A stretch of 64,000 nt of DNA from Planctomycetaceae bacterium (GCA_020638975.1 JACKHN010000018.1:62001-126000), one strand, 5' to 3'. Counted from the stretch's first letter, positions 40,101-55,100 are shown. Numbers and translations are program-made. Notes: generated from the letters alone by a model not told the origin.

Positions 40101-43100
40101 CGCTTGCTTTCAATGAGATCAGTAGCGAGGTCGACGCCTATATCGCGAACGCTGATCAAGGCCTTACCACCACTGCCGGCGGCGCAAGCGATGCCATTTA
40201 TGTCTCGGCGACGGCATCCGGCGGGGACGTGCTGAATCTCCAACTCAGCGAGGTTGGAATCAGCACCTTTGACCAGTTGGATGATCTTGCCAAGGCCGAC
40301 CAGGACGATCCAGACACGCACGATAAGAACGAAGCACACATCGACGTCTTGGCGGATGCAGCGCTGGCGACAAATCTTTACGACGCGTTCAAGACGGCTG
40401 GGGTGGACTTACCGGACGTTAACACGGTCTCCAACAGCTTCAAGTTCACGTCGACTGACATTAAACCGAAGTCCGAAGGCAAGCCTACTAACGAACAGAA
40501 GCTGGAGTTGCACTGGGGCGATACGGTGAAAGTCGCGCCGAACCATCAGCCAGGCGGCAAATCAGGCCATGTCTACCGATTCATCGGCACGGACAAAACG
40601 TCACTTTACCTGCCAGGGGTCAACTTCACAGTCGGCGATTGGTTGGAAGTGATTCCACTGCGTGTGTCGGTCGTGAGCGATGAGGGCACTGGGATTTTCG
40701 ACCAGGAGCACAAAGAAATACGCCGCGGTACGTCGTGGGTGGTCACGACCGGTGACGGGAAAACCTACACCTTCAAGCGGGATCCCGATCATCACGATGA
40801 CATTGCGAAAATCCAAGTATCCCTCAACAACATCACCGTGGTCTCGGCGGCGGCGTCGGTGGGCGTTGCAATCGGAGGCGAGGCGGGCGTGTCCGTGGCC
40901 GGAGCGGGTGCGGTTTCTCAGAACGTGATCCTGTCTAAGACGAATGCTTATGTCGATAACAGCGTCTTGAAAAGCGCTGGTGATGTTCATATCGAGTCCA
41001 AAGGGCAATCGGAAATCGCCGCCCTGGTGGCATCGGAGTCCATTTCGGCTGGCGGTGGTGGCGGGACGGCGGGAGTAGGAGTGGGGATCGGTATTTCGGT
41101 CGCACGCAACTTCATCGGTTGGCAGCCGGACGGGACAGAAAATCCCGCCGAAATTCGCAGCCGCATCACGAATTCAAGTATTGATGCCGTTGCCGGCAAA
41201 CTGACGCTGACCGCCGACGCGAGCCAAGCGATCAACGCCCTGGTGGTAGCGGGATCGGGAGCTGTCGGCGTCGGTGGCGTGGCCGGAGTCGCTGTGGCCG
41301 GTTCGGGAGTGTTTGCCGAGAACCGGATCGGTGTCGATGTCGATGCGGCAATCTCCGGTGATGGTGCGAAGGGCATCCAGGCCGGTCAAATCACACTAAC
41401 GGCCAATGATCACTCGACAATCGCGTCGCTTGCCGAAGCGGTTGCGCTCGCGTTTTCCTTCGGCACCTATGCGGGAGTTTCGGTCGCCGTCGGTGCATCT
41501 CTGGCAACGAACGTGATCACAAGCTCCGTCGAGTCCTTTATCGAAGATGCGGACGCGATCGTCAAAACACCAACAGGCGAGTCGATGAGGGGCATTACGA
41601 CGACCGGGCCGATCGTCGTATCCGCAAGAGAGACAGCGTCGATTTTTGCGGGCTCTGCCGCTGCGTCGATCGCTGCCGGTTTCGGCGTAGCGGGGGTCGC
41701 GGTGAGCGGTGCTGGCGCGGAGGCCACTAACACCATCCTGACTCACACCAAGGCCTATGTGGACCGCAGTCACATCGACAGCGCAGGCAACGTTGACGTT
41801 GACGCGACCAACGACGCCACCATCATCGCGGTGATCTTCAGTGCCGCCTTTTCCGTCGGGGGCGGCGCTGTCGGTGTTGGTGCGTCGCTCGGGGCCGCTC
41901 TGGCTCGAAACCTGATCGGCTACGAACACACCGACTACTTGACCGATCCGTTAAAGCCGGCGATCGTGCGGGCGTACGTCAAGGACACCACCGTTACGGC
42001 GGCCGGCCTTCTCACGGTCGATGCTCTGGCCGATCAGAAGATCGGCGCAGTGGTGATCGCCGGGGCGGTCGCCCTCGCTGGCGGCAACACGGGCGTCGCG
42101 CTGAGCGGTTCGGGTGTCACTACACAGAACTGGATTTCATCCGACGTCCAAGCCTTCATCGACGGATCAACGGACGTAAGCGTTTGGCAGGTAGACGCCA
42201 CGCACGAAAAGCAATCTCCTGTTAGCACATCAGGCAGCGGGACCGGACTGCTTGCGACGATCGAATTCGACCCGCTCGACCCGGACTGCAATCTGAAGGT
42301 TCAGAGCATCGACAACAGCGGCAGTGGCTACAAGGCCGGTGACGTAGTTGAATTCAAGGATCCTGGCGGCAGCAGATCCATACTCACGCTGATCGTCGCG
42401 AAGGCTGTGGAGTTCGAGTTAGAACCCGGCCCTGAAAGCATCAACAACTGGGAGCCAAACGCTGCTCTCTTGCAACAATCGCCCGTTAAAACATCCGGTG
42501 GCGGGACCGGGCTGCTTGCGACGATCCAAGTCGACGCGGACGGCAAACCAAAGGTTACTATCATCGCCAGCAGCGGCAGTGGCTACCAGGTCGGTGACAC
42601 GGTTGAATTCAAGGATCCTACGGACAAAGGATCCGCGTTCACGCTGAAGTTCACAAAGGCGAGTGAGCTTGTGCTGGTGACGAGCGAAATCGTCGCCCAC
42701 AAGGTACTCCTCAAGGCGCAAGACACCTCCATCATCTATGCCACGTCCGGGGCGGCTGCCGTGTCGGCGTCGTTCGGCTCGACCGCTGACGCGAACGCGG
42801 CGGGTGTGGCGTTGGCGAAGAACAAGATCACCAACTACGTCGCAGCCTACATCATGGACGCTCCCAAGGTCACGTCAACAACGGGCGAAATCTCGGTGAT
42901 GGCCGTTGAACTCGCCCAGGTGTACGCCACGACGTTTTCGGCTGCCGCCGCAACCGCGTTCGCGCCAACGGGACTGGCGACCAGCGGCGGCATGACTACC
43001 GCCACGAACGAGATTGCGAGTGATGTGAAGGCGTTCGTTCAGAACTCCGCGGAAGTCAAGTCGGCCACCTCGGTCACGATCTCGGCGACGGACACTTCGA

Positions 43101-46100
43101 CAATCAAATCGGACATCGTGTCGACCTCTCTGGCGATCGCGCCCGTTGGAATAGCCGTCGGGCTGACCACCGCGAATGACACCTACGGCAGCAATGTTTC
43201 CGCGTACATCGCAGACGCAGAGGTCACGGCCGGTAACGGAGACGTCTCGACCCTCGCCACTTCGCAACCCACTATCGAAACGCGCTCCCTTGTGGCTGCC
43301 CTTTCGATAAGCATCGGCGTCGCTGGCGCCGGTGCCGAATCGCATACCACGATCGAAGGCACGACGAGTGCGTACAACGAGAACGCGACGTTAACGGCGG
43401 CAAACAAGAATGTGATCGTCAACGCGACGTCGACATCGTTGGCGAATCCAACGAACACGGGCGGCGCGGCGGGCCTGGCGGCGGTCTCGGTAGTCCGGTC
43501 CAACGCCCACATCGGCGGCAAGACGGAAGCATACGTCGGTGGCGAAACGAAGGTCGCCGCAAACCAACTGAGTGTCAAGGCGGAAGACAAGAACACGGCC
43601 ACGCCTACGACACACGTTGGTAGTGTCGGCCTCGCCGCCGGCGCCATCGCCGATGCCGTTGGCAAGATCGACCGAAAAACGGAGTCCTTTATTGCGACCA
43701 ATAGCAAAATCGAAGCCGGCGAAACAACCTTGACGTTCGATGCGAAATCCACCTCCAGGTCACACCAAGAAACTGGCGCATTATCCAAAGGCGGAATCAG
43801 CATTGCCGCAGCAGTGGTAGATTCCAAAATCGACTCGAAGACGAGTTCTTATGCCCAAGATGGCGCCGTGGTCAACGCGGGAGCCATTTCCTTGAATGCG
43901 AATGCCAAAAACGTTGTCGAAGCGCCAGCAGACTTGAAGAGCTTTGGGCTCTTGGCTGGAACGCTGATCAGTATGACGACGCAAGATACCAGTACCGTGG
44001 AAGCCTACGTCGGCCATGCGATCGAGTCGGTCACATCCCCGGCAAAGCTTACTGCGTCAACTGGCAACGTCACTGTTTCTGCAACAACGAATTCGACAGC
44101 CACGTCCGAGACGACCATGACCGCAGCGGGGCTCGTAGGTGCCGGCGGGGCAAACTCGCACAGCACTTCCTCGCCTAAGACCTATGCGTACCTGGGCGAC
44201 AGCGCTGAAATCTCTGCGCCGCACGGCGACATTTCATTGTTGGCGAATAGCACAGCCGACGCCCAAGCGACCGGCAGGGGCTTCGCTGCCGGTTTCGCGG
44301 CAGTGAACGTTATCAATCCCAAGGCAACGGTTAACCCGACAGTCCGAGCCTACACTGCAGGCGGCGGCAGCCTGATCGGGAAGAACGTCGCGATCAATTC
44401 CGAATCTACGGCCACGGGAAATGCCGTCACTGGCGGAGTAACGGTCGGGGCCGTCTCCCTCGGCAGCATGCAGCCCGAAGTACACATCACAAATACCAAC
44501 GAAGCGTCGGTCGGGGAAAAGAACACGGTTCGTGCTGACGGGACAGTCGTTAAGAACTCTGATGGTACGGCCCATGTTGTGGATGGGACGGTCCAGCTTG
44601 CTGGCGGAGCGGTAGAGATCTCGGCAACGTCGCATAACTCCGGAACGCCATCCGCAAGGAGTATCGACGGCGGCATTGTGGACTTGTCCAGCGCTACAGT
44701 CACCTTCAACGTCGTGGATCACACGAAGACGGAAGTAAAATCGGGAGCAACCATAACCGCAGACAAGAGCGTGACCGTCACATCGTCAACGGACACGACT
44801 GCTCATCCGAAAGCCACAATTTACAGTTTTGGTGCGGCCGTTAAGCCTTCGACAAACGTGGCGATGAATATCACGAACGACACGCAGACAAGTATCTCTG
44901 GAAAGCTCACGAGTCCTCAAATCACGGTAACCGCCACCGTACCGAAGCTTGACGTTACGGCAGAGACGGACTCGGATGCCATAGCGGCCGTCGATGATGC
45001 CGACGCGACCACAAAGTTGACGACCAACTCGACCGCAGTCGTCAATGTCGAGCCAAACGCCGTTCTGGATGGTCATGACGGTGTGACCCTGACGGCATCC
45101 CACGAACTCCTGAAAACGGTTGCAAGAGCCAAGGCTAATTCGCATGCCTTACTTGGCAAAACGACGGCCAAGGCCACTAACGATTTGACCACAACGACGA
45201 CCGTGAACGCACAGCAGGGGTCCCAGATTTCCACGAGAGATCTCACGGTCGAAGCACTGTCGCCGAAGGCCCCACAATTTGAAGCCGAAGCACATGAAAA
45301 AGGTGCGTTGATTGATATTGGCAACGATAAAAACGAGAGAACGCTGCACGCTCTACGCATGATCGACTTCAACAGCCATGTCGTAGTCCCCCCACCCACG
45401 AGCCCGTTGCTGGTCATTGACGAAAATGGCGATGTCGTCAAGCAAGTCAATGTTAAATTCGATCGGACGGACGATGCAATCGTAGTCCACGATATCGACA
45501 ATAGTGGACCCCTGTCGGGCAAAATCACGTTCAGTATCCCAATGTCTGATCATGACGGCTCAACGGATGCCAACATTTCTTCCTCTGCCACCTTGAAAGG
45601 TGACGGTGCGGAATTTGACTTCGACCGCGCCTACAAGGCCGTTACGTTGACGAACCACTCATCGAAGGACTTGCGTGTTAACAAGCTCAACGTTCTAAAT
45701 CCATCGACTCATTTCGACTTGCCCATCACGTACGTTCCTTCCAGCTTGGAAAAGAAGTTCACGCAAGACAAGTTCGGACAGTTCGCCAGTAAAACCGAAC
45801 TCGAAATATCGAGCACCAGTAGCGCCGGCGGTGACGTGATCCTGGCTGGCGACATCAATAACCCACTGGGTACTTCAACGATCAAGAGTTCGGCGGACTC
45901 CATCAAGGTCGCTAATTCGAATGTGGCAATTACGACGTCCGCCTTGACAATGGAAGCGGCACAGACGATCGATCCGGCTTCCGCGGAAGGGCGAATAAAA
46001 CTCGGTGGCGAGAAAACGACACTCACTGCCATCGCCAAAGACGGCGTACTTCGCTTCGATCAGATCGGCCTTCGTGGGCCGGATGGCCGAACAACCGGCG

Positions 46101-49100
46101 GCGACTTGGAAATCGTCAAGGTCACGTTTACACACTTGGACGATGCAGCTGCACCGGACGCTTCAGCGCCAAGAAAAGTCGTGGATCTCCAGTCGCTCGG
46201 TTCCATTCTGAAGGCTGTGTCCGCCACGGAACCCTCTGATACGACGGCATCAGACAGCGCGTCCGACGCCCCCGTTGTAAACATCCAAAGCCAAGATCTT
46301 CTTCTGCACGCCAAAAAAGGCAGCGTCGGGGCTGCAGGTCTTCCTCTGACCGTCGCACTCACCGGCAACCTGGTCAACGTACTAGCCACCCAGGGCGTAG
46401 CGATTACCTCGGTCCAAGGCCCGCTGCATATTACCGACCGTGTGACGACTCCGTACAAGGATATCACACTGACCGTCGAGGACACGGGTGCCACTCGCAA
46501 CAACCAGAACCTTTCGCTGGCTGAGAACGCCTACATACAGACCGGCGATGGCGCAATTACGCTGATCGTTGCCAACAATCTGTCACTGCCCAAGGGTAGC
46601 AAATTGCAGGCTCCCAGAGGCCCCGTGACAATCAAGACTAACGACGAGAAATCGACTGACGTAGGCGGTGCCGGCGTCGTCATCGACTTGCAAGGCATCA
46701 TCAAAGCCAATTCCGTTGACATCACAACCAGCGATCGGCGTCCTGACACCGTCATCATTACCTCGGTTCAAGCCAACACGCCGACGACCGTGCAGACGCT
46801 GGGTGGTGAAGACATCGTATGCGTTAGCTCGATGGCACGGCCAGAGCACTGCTCGTCGGATGCCGCCGATGCCACGGTCGTTGAAATCGCTGCGCTTCAA
46901 CATTTCTCCTCGCACCCGTCAACAGCGACGAAAGAGAATTTGACGGATGGAGACAGGTCTACCGGAGGTAGGACCAATAGTGTTCCGGGTGAATCTTTAG
47001 TAATCGATTTAGGTAGTCCAAAGTTAATTAACAGCATCTTCCTTGCTGCCTTAGACGGTGAAGATCAAGCAAGTAATCGTTTTGCGTTGGAGTACAGCGC
47101 GGACGGTGTGACTTCCAATTTGCTCAAAAGCGATCTAAGTGGCTCATTCATTAAGAATGGGCGTGAGTTGAATTTTGACGAAATCACGGCTCGCTACATT
47201 CGATTACGGGTCTTGGAGGTTGGTCGTAATATTGCCATTAGTGAGTTCTCGGCCCGCTTGCGAACCGCCGGGGTTCTCAATAGCATCCGGTCGTCATTGA
47301 CCGTCGATATGGGCGAGGGCACCAGTGACAGGCTCTGGCTGGATGATGCTGGAGATAACATGCCCAACGTTGCCACGCTCACCAACGGCAACGTCGCTGG
47401 TTTGGGCATGGGTGACGAGCCGGATGAGATTACAGCGATTTCCTTCGGCCCCGTAAGGACTCCCGGTATTTCCTTCAGCAACGTCAGTGAGGTCGATCTC
47501 TACCTGGCCGGTGGCACTACGGTCAACGTGCTAGGCACCTCTTCCGAGTCCACCGAAACCTACATCCACTCGGGCACAACGGGAACGACCACGGTCAACA
47601 TCCACAACGACGAGCGGAAGCTCGATGGCATCGTCGGCCCGATCAAGGTCTTGGGAACGAACACAGGACAAAGCATTGTCAATGTCGACGACCGTGGAGC
47701 TTCCATAAAACATTCATCACCTGGGACGCTCGAAAGAACAGAGATTTCAGGATTGGGGATGACCGGCCGGATCCATTTCGACGAGCAGATCAGCAAACTG
47801 AACCTCAAGCTGGGTCCCGCTGCGGATGGCTTCGAGGTGCGAGGTATCAGTGTCGACACGACGATCGACAGCAATGACAGATTGGTGGTGACCGGCAATC
47901 TGGCGGACATTACCAACGAGCTCCTGGTACGCGGCAATGAGCTCGCCTCCAAACTGGAAGTCAATGCGACGTTAGAGGCGAGCAACCTGGTCGTCGACCG
48001 GCGAACGAATTCACGCGGAGTGTTAAGAGGCATCCCGAGTGAAATCGAATTCGAAGGCCTCGCCGGTTTGACGCTCAACTTGAGCAACGCGGACAGTGGC
48101 GATTCGCTTCTGATAGTTGATACCGTCGTTCCGACGACGGTCAACACCAAGGGTGGTCACGACCGAGTCACGGTCGAAAACATCTCGCATCCCACGGAAA
48201 TCAACCTGGGAACGAGCAGCAACAACGTCGCGGATCGGATCACCGCGCACGACAGCAACGCCATGCTGACGATTTCGGCCGACCCGCAGGGCAGCACTGG
48301 TTCCAGCATACTGATCCTCGATCGCAGCAATGTTCAGCAATCCGTAAAGGGCGAAGTCAAGAGTGGCGAGAAACTCGGCGAAGGTTCGCTGACCGGCTTC
48401 ACTGCCGGACGTATTGACTTCAAAGACTTCGATGACGTTCAAGTCCTTCTTGGCGCAGGCAACGACGAGGTCGACGTCGATACGGATCCCGTTGGAGCGG
48501 ATCTGTTGAAGCGCACCAAACTTGAATTACATGGCGAGGATGGAAACGATTACTTCCGGCTGCACAGCATCAGCAAGACGGCAGAGACCGTCGTGTTTGG
48601 GAAAGATCACCATGACTCGGTCGAGGTCATAATCAAAGGGATCCCTGTCGCCGGGCAGTTCTCCAAGTTGGAAATAAATTTCGAGGGACTGATCGTCAAT
48701 AATGAATCGAACACCCAGCCCGTCCATTGGATCGTTGAAGAAGGTTCTGTCAAAGTCGATCCAGTCGGCCCGGGCTTGGAACCATTCGAAGTGATTCATT
48801 CTGCCGGTGCCGAATTCGTCAAGATCCTGGGCGGTGCGGGGCAAGACAACAAGCTCGATGTGCGCAGCGACGTGCGCACCGAAGGAACGATCAGGGGCAA
48901 TAGTGTTGACTTGCGAGAAGGCATCGAGGTTCTTGATCCCAGGAACCAATTCCAAGGGATTGACGACATTAGTGATGTTCAAGGCGGAATCACGTTTGAT
49001 GACCTTGCCTCCAAAAACTCAAGCGGGCTGGGCAATACTTCCTATTCGGAAGACGGATTCAAACTCAGTCGAAACGATGGTCGGGTCGAGCTGACGTCGA

Positions 49101-52100
49101 ACAACGGCCCCTTCAGTGCTTATGCCATGAACATTGTCGCGTCGGAAGCCGTGCCGATCACCTTCACCGGCAAGACGGTAACGGGGCACTCGTTCGACGT
49201 CGTGTGTCAGATTCCGCCACCGGTAGGTTCGACGACCGGTTGTTCTCCGGGTGCAGGCTTAAATGGAATCCACTTCGATTCGTTTAACAAGCCAGAATTG
49301 CACGCAGTTACCAAATTCAGTTGGGCCGAAAGCGTCGTTGTAGACAACATCTTCGCAAAAGACGTGGCGATTGCCGGAGCGGAAGAGACCTTAACGGGAC
49401 TTCCAACAACACAGAACTACCCCAGCCAGAAGACGACTTGGACGGTGAATCCGACAGAAGAATCCATTAACTTCTCGCCGGAGGGAAGCGAGTTCAGCAA
49501 CTACCACAACGGAGACAACTTCTACGGGGTACCTCTTACCGTCACGAAGCACGCGAACGGGATCACGGAATTCCACTTCGCAGGTAATCTCACCATTCCT
49601 GCCGGGACGACGATTACATCCGCCAATTCCGACCGAGCATTTTCCTTCACAGCCCTCGGCGACGTCCACATCGAAGACAACGTCACCTTTGACATCAAGC
49701 CAGGCACTGCCGGCGGTGGGCAAGGAGGAACCGGGGGCGACAGGGGAATTGGCGGTATCGCGGGTAAAGGAAGTGCCGCAGGGTCCGGTGGGGCCGGAGG
49801 TGTTTTTTCCGGCACACAACAAAGAGAAGCTGGGGTGGCCGGAATGAGTGGCATACTAAGTTCGGACACAAAGGGTCAAGATGGCAGCGGAGGCAATGGC
49901 AATGGAACTGCTGGAACAATAGGAACTGCGGGACTCAACAGCGGCCAAACAGCCAGTGGCGCGGGCGGCGCCGGTGGGATCGGAGGGACGCACGGTGCGG
50001 GTGGAAATCGAAGCGACTCGGCCGGTGCCGCTGGCTCTGGCGCCGAACAGCTCAAGACGGGGATCGCTGAGGATCTTATAGATAGAAACGGAAATAGCGG
50101 ACACGATGGATCGGCTGCCTCGGGAAGCGGCGGAAACGGTGGTAACGGAAGAGATGGGTTGCCTGGAAAAGACGGTAGTCCAGGGCTGAATACCGGAACG
50201 TCCCTCGTGATCAGCGGCGGCGATGGCGGCGGCGGTGGCGGCGGTGGTGGTGGTGGTGGCGGTGGTGGTGGTGGTGGTGGCGGAGCAGGCGGTGGCGGCG
50301 GCGGCTCTGGAAGCAACGGGCGCGACAGCGACTGTGTTTTTTTTGTCTGCAGTTGGGAATGGCCCGCTGGTGGGAAAGGCGGCGATGGTGGTAGCGGCGG
50401 AGCGGGAGGAAATGGAGGCAGTGGGGGCAACGGAGGAAGTAGTGGCAATGGTGGCGATGGTGGTGGCGCGTTTGAAATCATCGCAAAGGGACGACTCATT
50501 ATTGGTGACAGCAAATTAATCGCGCCAGGCGAAGCAGGCACTTCTGCCGGAACGGCTGTGTCAGGAGGGACAGGAGAGCGCGGAGGTTATGGAGTCGCCG
50601 GAAAGGATGGAGATGACGGAGAAGTGTCAAAAGACGACCATAAGAAGGGTGGTAAAGGAGGTCGCGGGGGAGATGGCAGTGATGGTGGAAGAGGCGGAAG
50701 CGGTGGTAGCGGTACACCTGGCGGACAAGGCGCCGGTGGTGCCGGCGGCACAATCCGGTTGGTCGGCACCTACCTGGACGCGTCCAAGGCGACCATCAAT
50801 CTCTCCGGCGGAAATGACAACGGCCCGGCACCGGATGGTCAAGCCGGACGCTTCCTCGTGGGTAGCAATACCGGAATCACGATCAGCGTCGACAAAAAAT
50901 CGGTGACTCATGTCACGAACGTCCCAAACGTACTGGGAACGGAATTCGAGACGGGACCGCGACGTGAGAATACACATCTCAAAGCCTCATCTTCTGATTC
51001 GTTACTTCAAGCCCCAACTCCGCGCATCGCGGGGCTTGTCGGCGGCGCTGATGTGTATGGCTTGTTAACTCATACCGACAGTTCCAAGACCACGAGTTAC
51101 AAGCCCGAACTCCAGCTCTACAGCAGTGACGATCTGTTGCAGGAACTTACATCGACTCCGCCGAGCAGCGCAATCGCTGCGGTCGCTCGCTTCCACGCGG
51201 ATCCAGCCACCGGCATCAAATACAAAGGATACGATGTGTTGGTGGTTGCGAATCTCACTGACATGCACCTTGCTGTTCCAGAACTGGGCGTTGTGGACGA
51301 ACAAAGTGATTCGGAGTTCACCGAAAAGTTGCGCGCCGGCGGTACACAGGGTGACCGAGCATTAACGTCCCTCCCGCCAAAATCGGTTTGGGCGACGTTG
51401 ATTCCGGAGACTAACGTAAAAGTCAACGTCAAGCTGGACAAAACCGACATCGTCGGTGCCCAGAAATTCCCTCATGTCTTCGATACAACGGACGGACAAG
51501 TACAATTCATCGATGTCCTTCGTCCGGACTTGGATCTCTATAAAAGGCTCGACGGCCTGGACGCGATCGCGCAAAGCCACGACGGCAACCACCTGTACGG
51601 TGTTTCGAGCACGAGCAAGGCACTCGTCGTCATCGATGCACACACACGTGCTGAACTTCAGTTGTTTAAAGCGAGTGACGACCAATCAGCCAGCGTTCTC
51701 CAGCAACCCACGGCCGTCACCATTTCGCCTGACGGGACGCACGTCTACGTCGTGGGCTCGGCGGGACACGGTGCGGTCTACGAACGCGAGGCGACGAACG
51801 GCAGGCTTCAACTTGTTCGTGAGTTTGATAGCGACATCAAGGAACCGGCGACTGTCGTTGCCACAGATTCCACGCTCTATGTTGGCGGCACCGGCGATGC
51901 CTCTGAGCAGGGACTGGTATCATTTGCACGCACCTCGCTGGATGGTAACTCCACGAAATTGGTCAATGAGAGTGTTGTCGATTTTGCATTGAGTCCAGAC
52001 CAAAAGATTGCTTACGTGCTGGCCAACGACACCTTAAAAGTCGTTCAGCTCGATTCACAAACCATTTTGCAGACCCTGAATGGAAATGGTCTGGCTGGTG

Positions 52101-55100
52101 CTACGGGGATTGCGGTTAGCCCTGACAATCAACACGTCTACGTGATCAATGCGAACGACGATCGCATGATGGTGTACAGCACGGCGAATATTGCCGACGC
52201 AGCGGGTGGCGAGTTTACGTCGGTCAGGCTCCGTCAGACCATTCAAAACGGCCGCGATGGCGTGCTGGGCATGTTAGCGCCTACGGATGTCGTCGGGATG
52301 ACGCTGACCAATAACGGTGACGCAACAGTTTCGAGACAATTTGTGGTTGTGTCGGGGACCGAAGCGCTGGTCGTATTCGAGCAGAAAGAAGAAGAACTTG
52401 CATTCAAACAAGTCATTCGCAATGACACGGCCGGCACCAACAATTTGCTCTCCCCAACCTCGATGCTAGTCAGCCACGATGGCAAACAGCTGTTGGTGAG
52501 CACACAAGGGACTCACAGAGACGGCGTCCAGATTCCTGGTGGGCTCATCACGTTCAACGAACTAGAACTGGATGATCAAACGCCGTTGCAACTCGTTGTA
52601 CGGTTTGAAAACATCACGGAACTCAGCGTTAATACTGGGAAAGGGAGCGACATCCTGTCGATTGTCGAGACTCCGACCGTCGCTTCCACTCGCATTCATT
52701 CCGGCGGGGGAAATGACCTCGTTGTTGTTCAGGACCTACGCAACGGTGGTGTAGTTGTCGATTTGGGAGAGGGCGACGACCTAGCGCAACTCCGCGCCGC
52801 CACGACCCACGTGGGGGCCACTGTCGACATCTTCGGCGGCCAGGGTAAAGACGAGATTGATATTCAATTGCTAGGGCCTGGTGCGACTGCACGGGTCGGT
52901 GGAGGCGAGGGCAATGATCACTTCAGGGTCATCGGAAACAAGATCGACAGCACGAGCAGCGTTCACCTTTATGGCGACGCGCTAGACGGCGAGAACCCCG
53001 TAACGCCAGGCAGCAATACGCTTGAATTTGACAGTCAGGGTCAGACAGTCCAGAAGAATTCCGGCATCTGGAATTTGACGGGACATGGCAAGGTACACCT
53101 GACTGACATCGCCGATCCCAATCGCAAAGAAATCACTGCTCCGATCGTAGAATTCGAGTCCGATAACTATGAAATCCACGAGGGTGGCGAACTCAAGATC
53201 GGAGTCGAAGTTTCCAGCAGCACCGATCCTAGCAACCTAACAGTTCATTGGGACCATGACGGAGATGGTCATTTCGGTGAACTCGCTGAGCTGGTCGGTA
53301 ACCCACTGACGCTCAATTGGCGACAGCTTCGCAACCTTGGTCTTGGCGATGACGGCACGTTCCAGATCGGGGCTCGCGTGACCAACACGGATGGAGTGTC
53401 GACGTACGTCTACCAAACGCTCGTTATCAACGACACAACTCCCGAGACGATCACTCCTGCTCCAGATCAGGCCCAAGTTGGAGAGCTGTATCGAATACCG
53501 CTTTCGTACTCTGATCATGGAGACGATTCCGTCACAAAATGGGTGGTGAATTGGGGTGACGGGTCGCCAGTGGAAGAATCTGGTCATGGAGCAGACTTCG
53601 CCGAACACCGCTACCACATGATCGGTGATGTTCATCTAACCATCAGTGCCGTCCACGATGATGGTCGGGTCGAGAAGCGATACGATGTCAAAGTGGTCGG
53701 CGATCCGGGGCAAATTATCGTGAGTGCTGGAGAACTGGTCGAGGGCCAGCCGCTGACTCTGACAGCCAGCGCAACGGGTAAGGTGTTGTCCTTCGGTTTG
53801 GATGTTAACCAGGATGGCAAGGTCGATGCCTTCAACAATGCCCCACATCCATGCGAAAGTGATCGAACCCGTTCCTGTGGTTCGTTCTCCTTATCTTGGG
53901 ACGAGTTTAAAAGCATCACGAATTACACCGGAGATCCGATGCTGGATAGCGCCGAATACTCGGCCAGCATCCATGCCATGTATGCGTCACCTGCCGGCGA
54001 CGTGCAAAACTCAGTGATCTCGGCACCATTCGAGTTCACTGTTGCGAATGCTCTCCCCACCGGCGAGCTTGCCAATAGCGGCCCCGTCCAACAGGGCCGC
54101 CCAGTTCAGATCTCGTTCACCAACGTGAGTGATCCGTCAGGTGTGGGCGCGGACGGAATGGTCTACAGCTTTGATTTTGATGGCGATGGAGAATATGAAG
54201 TCAAAGATAGCACGTCGCCCACCGCTACGGCTCCCGCCAAATTCCAAAAGTTGGCCGGATCGCATATCGTCTTCGGGCGAATCACCGACAAGCGCGGCGG
54301 CAGCGTCGTCCTCAGCACCGAAGTGAAACTCACCGATCAGTTGCCGATCATCACCGTGGAAGGCGCAACTGCCGCGAAGACCTTCGCGGAAGGCGAGACT
54401 GCCGCGAACGAGGGCGAGACTTACCAGCTTCGACTTCAAGCCAGCAACCCAGGCGATCTCCCAATTGCCGACTGGCTAGTGGAATGGGGTGATGGAAGTG
54501 CCACAAGAACGCACGCCGAGCAACCCGTGCTGACTCATGTCTATCCGGACAACGGAGAATTCACCATTAGCGTAACCGCGATGGATACCGACGGGCTCGC
54601 CATCGAAGGCTTCAACGTTAAACGCTTTGATGGAAGCTACACGATGGCACAGGTCACACCTCCTGCAGCGGGTGAGGTGGAGATTGTAGCTGGAGGCAGC
54701 GATATCGTGGTCAGTACTGAGACGACGGAGTTGCTTCGTGTTCCAGGCGCTTCAATCCAGCGACTCCATTTCGTGGGCACACCGGGTGACGATACGGTCA
54801 ATCTCGCGAATCTCGACACAATCTTCGCCGGGCTCGTCGAATGCAATGCCGGCGCTGGCAAAGACACACTGCGTCTGACTGGCAGTGGTCAGGCCCTTGA
54901 CCTCAGATCGATTTCACACGCCCTGCGGGAATTCGAGACGCTTGACATCATCGGCAGCGGCAACAATTCGTTGAAACTCGACATCGATGGAGTCCTTACT
55001 CTCTCGCAATCGACACGCACGTTGCGAGTGCGGCATGACGACGGCGATGCCGTCGAGTATGGAGACGGATGGACCGTAGAAATGCCCCAAATCGTCGACA

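Noticed and set aside
49876..50541. Proline-rich 221-residue minus-strand frame
   Set aside because: It is simply the complement of the GGN-rich tract of the giant protein.
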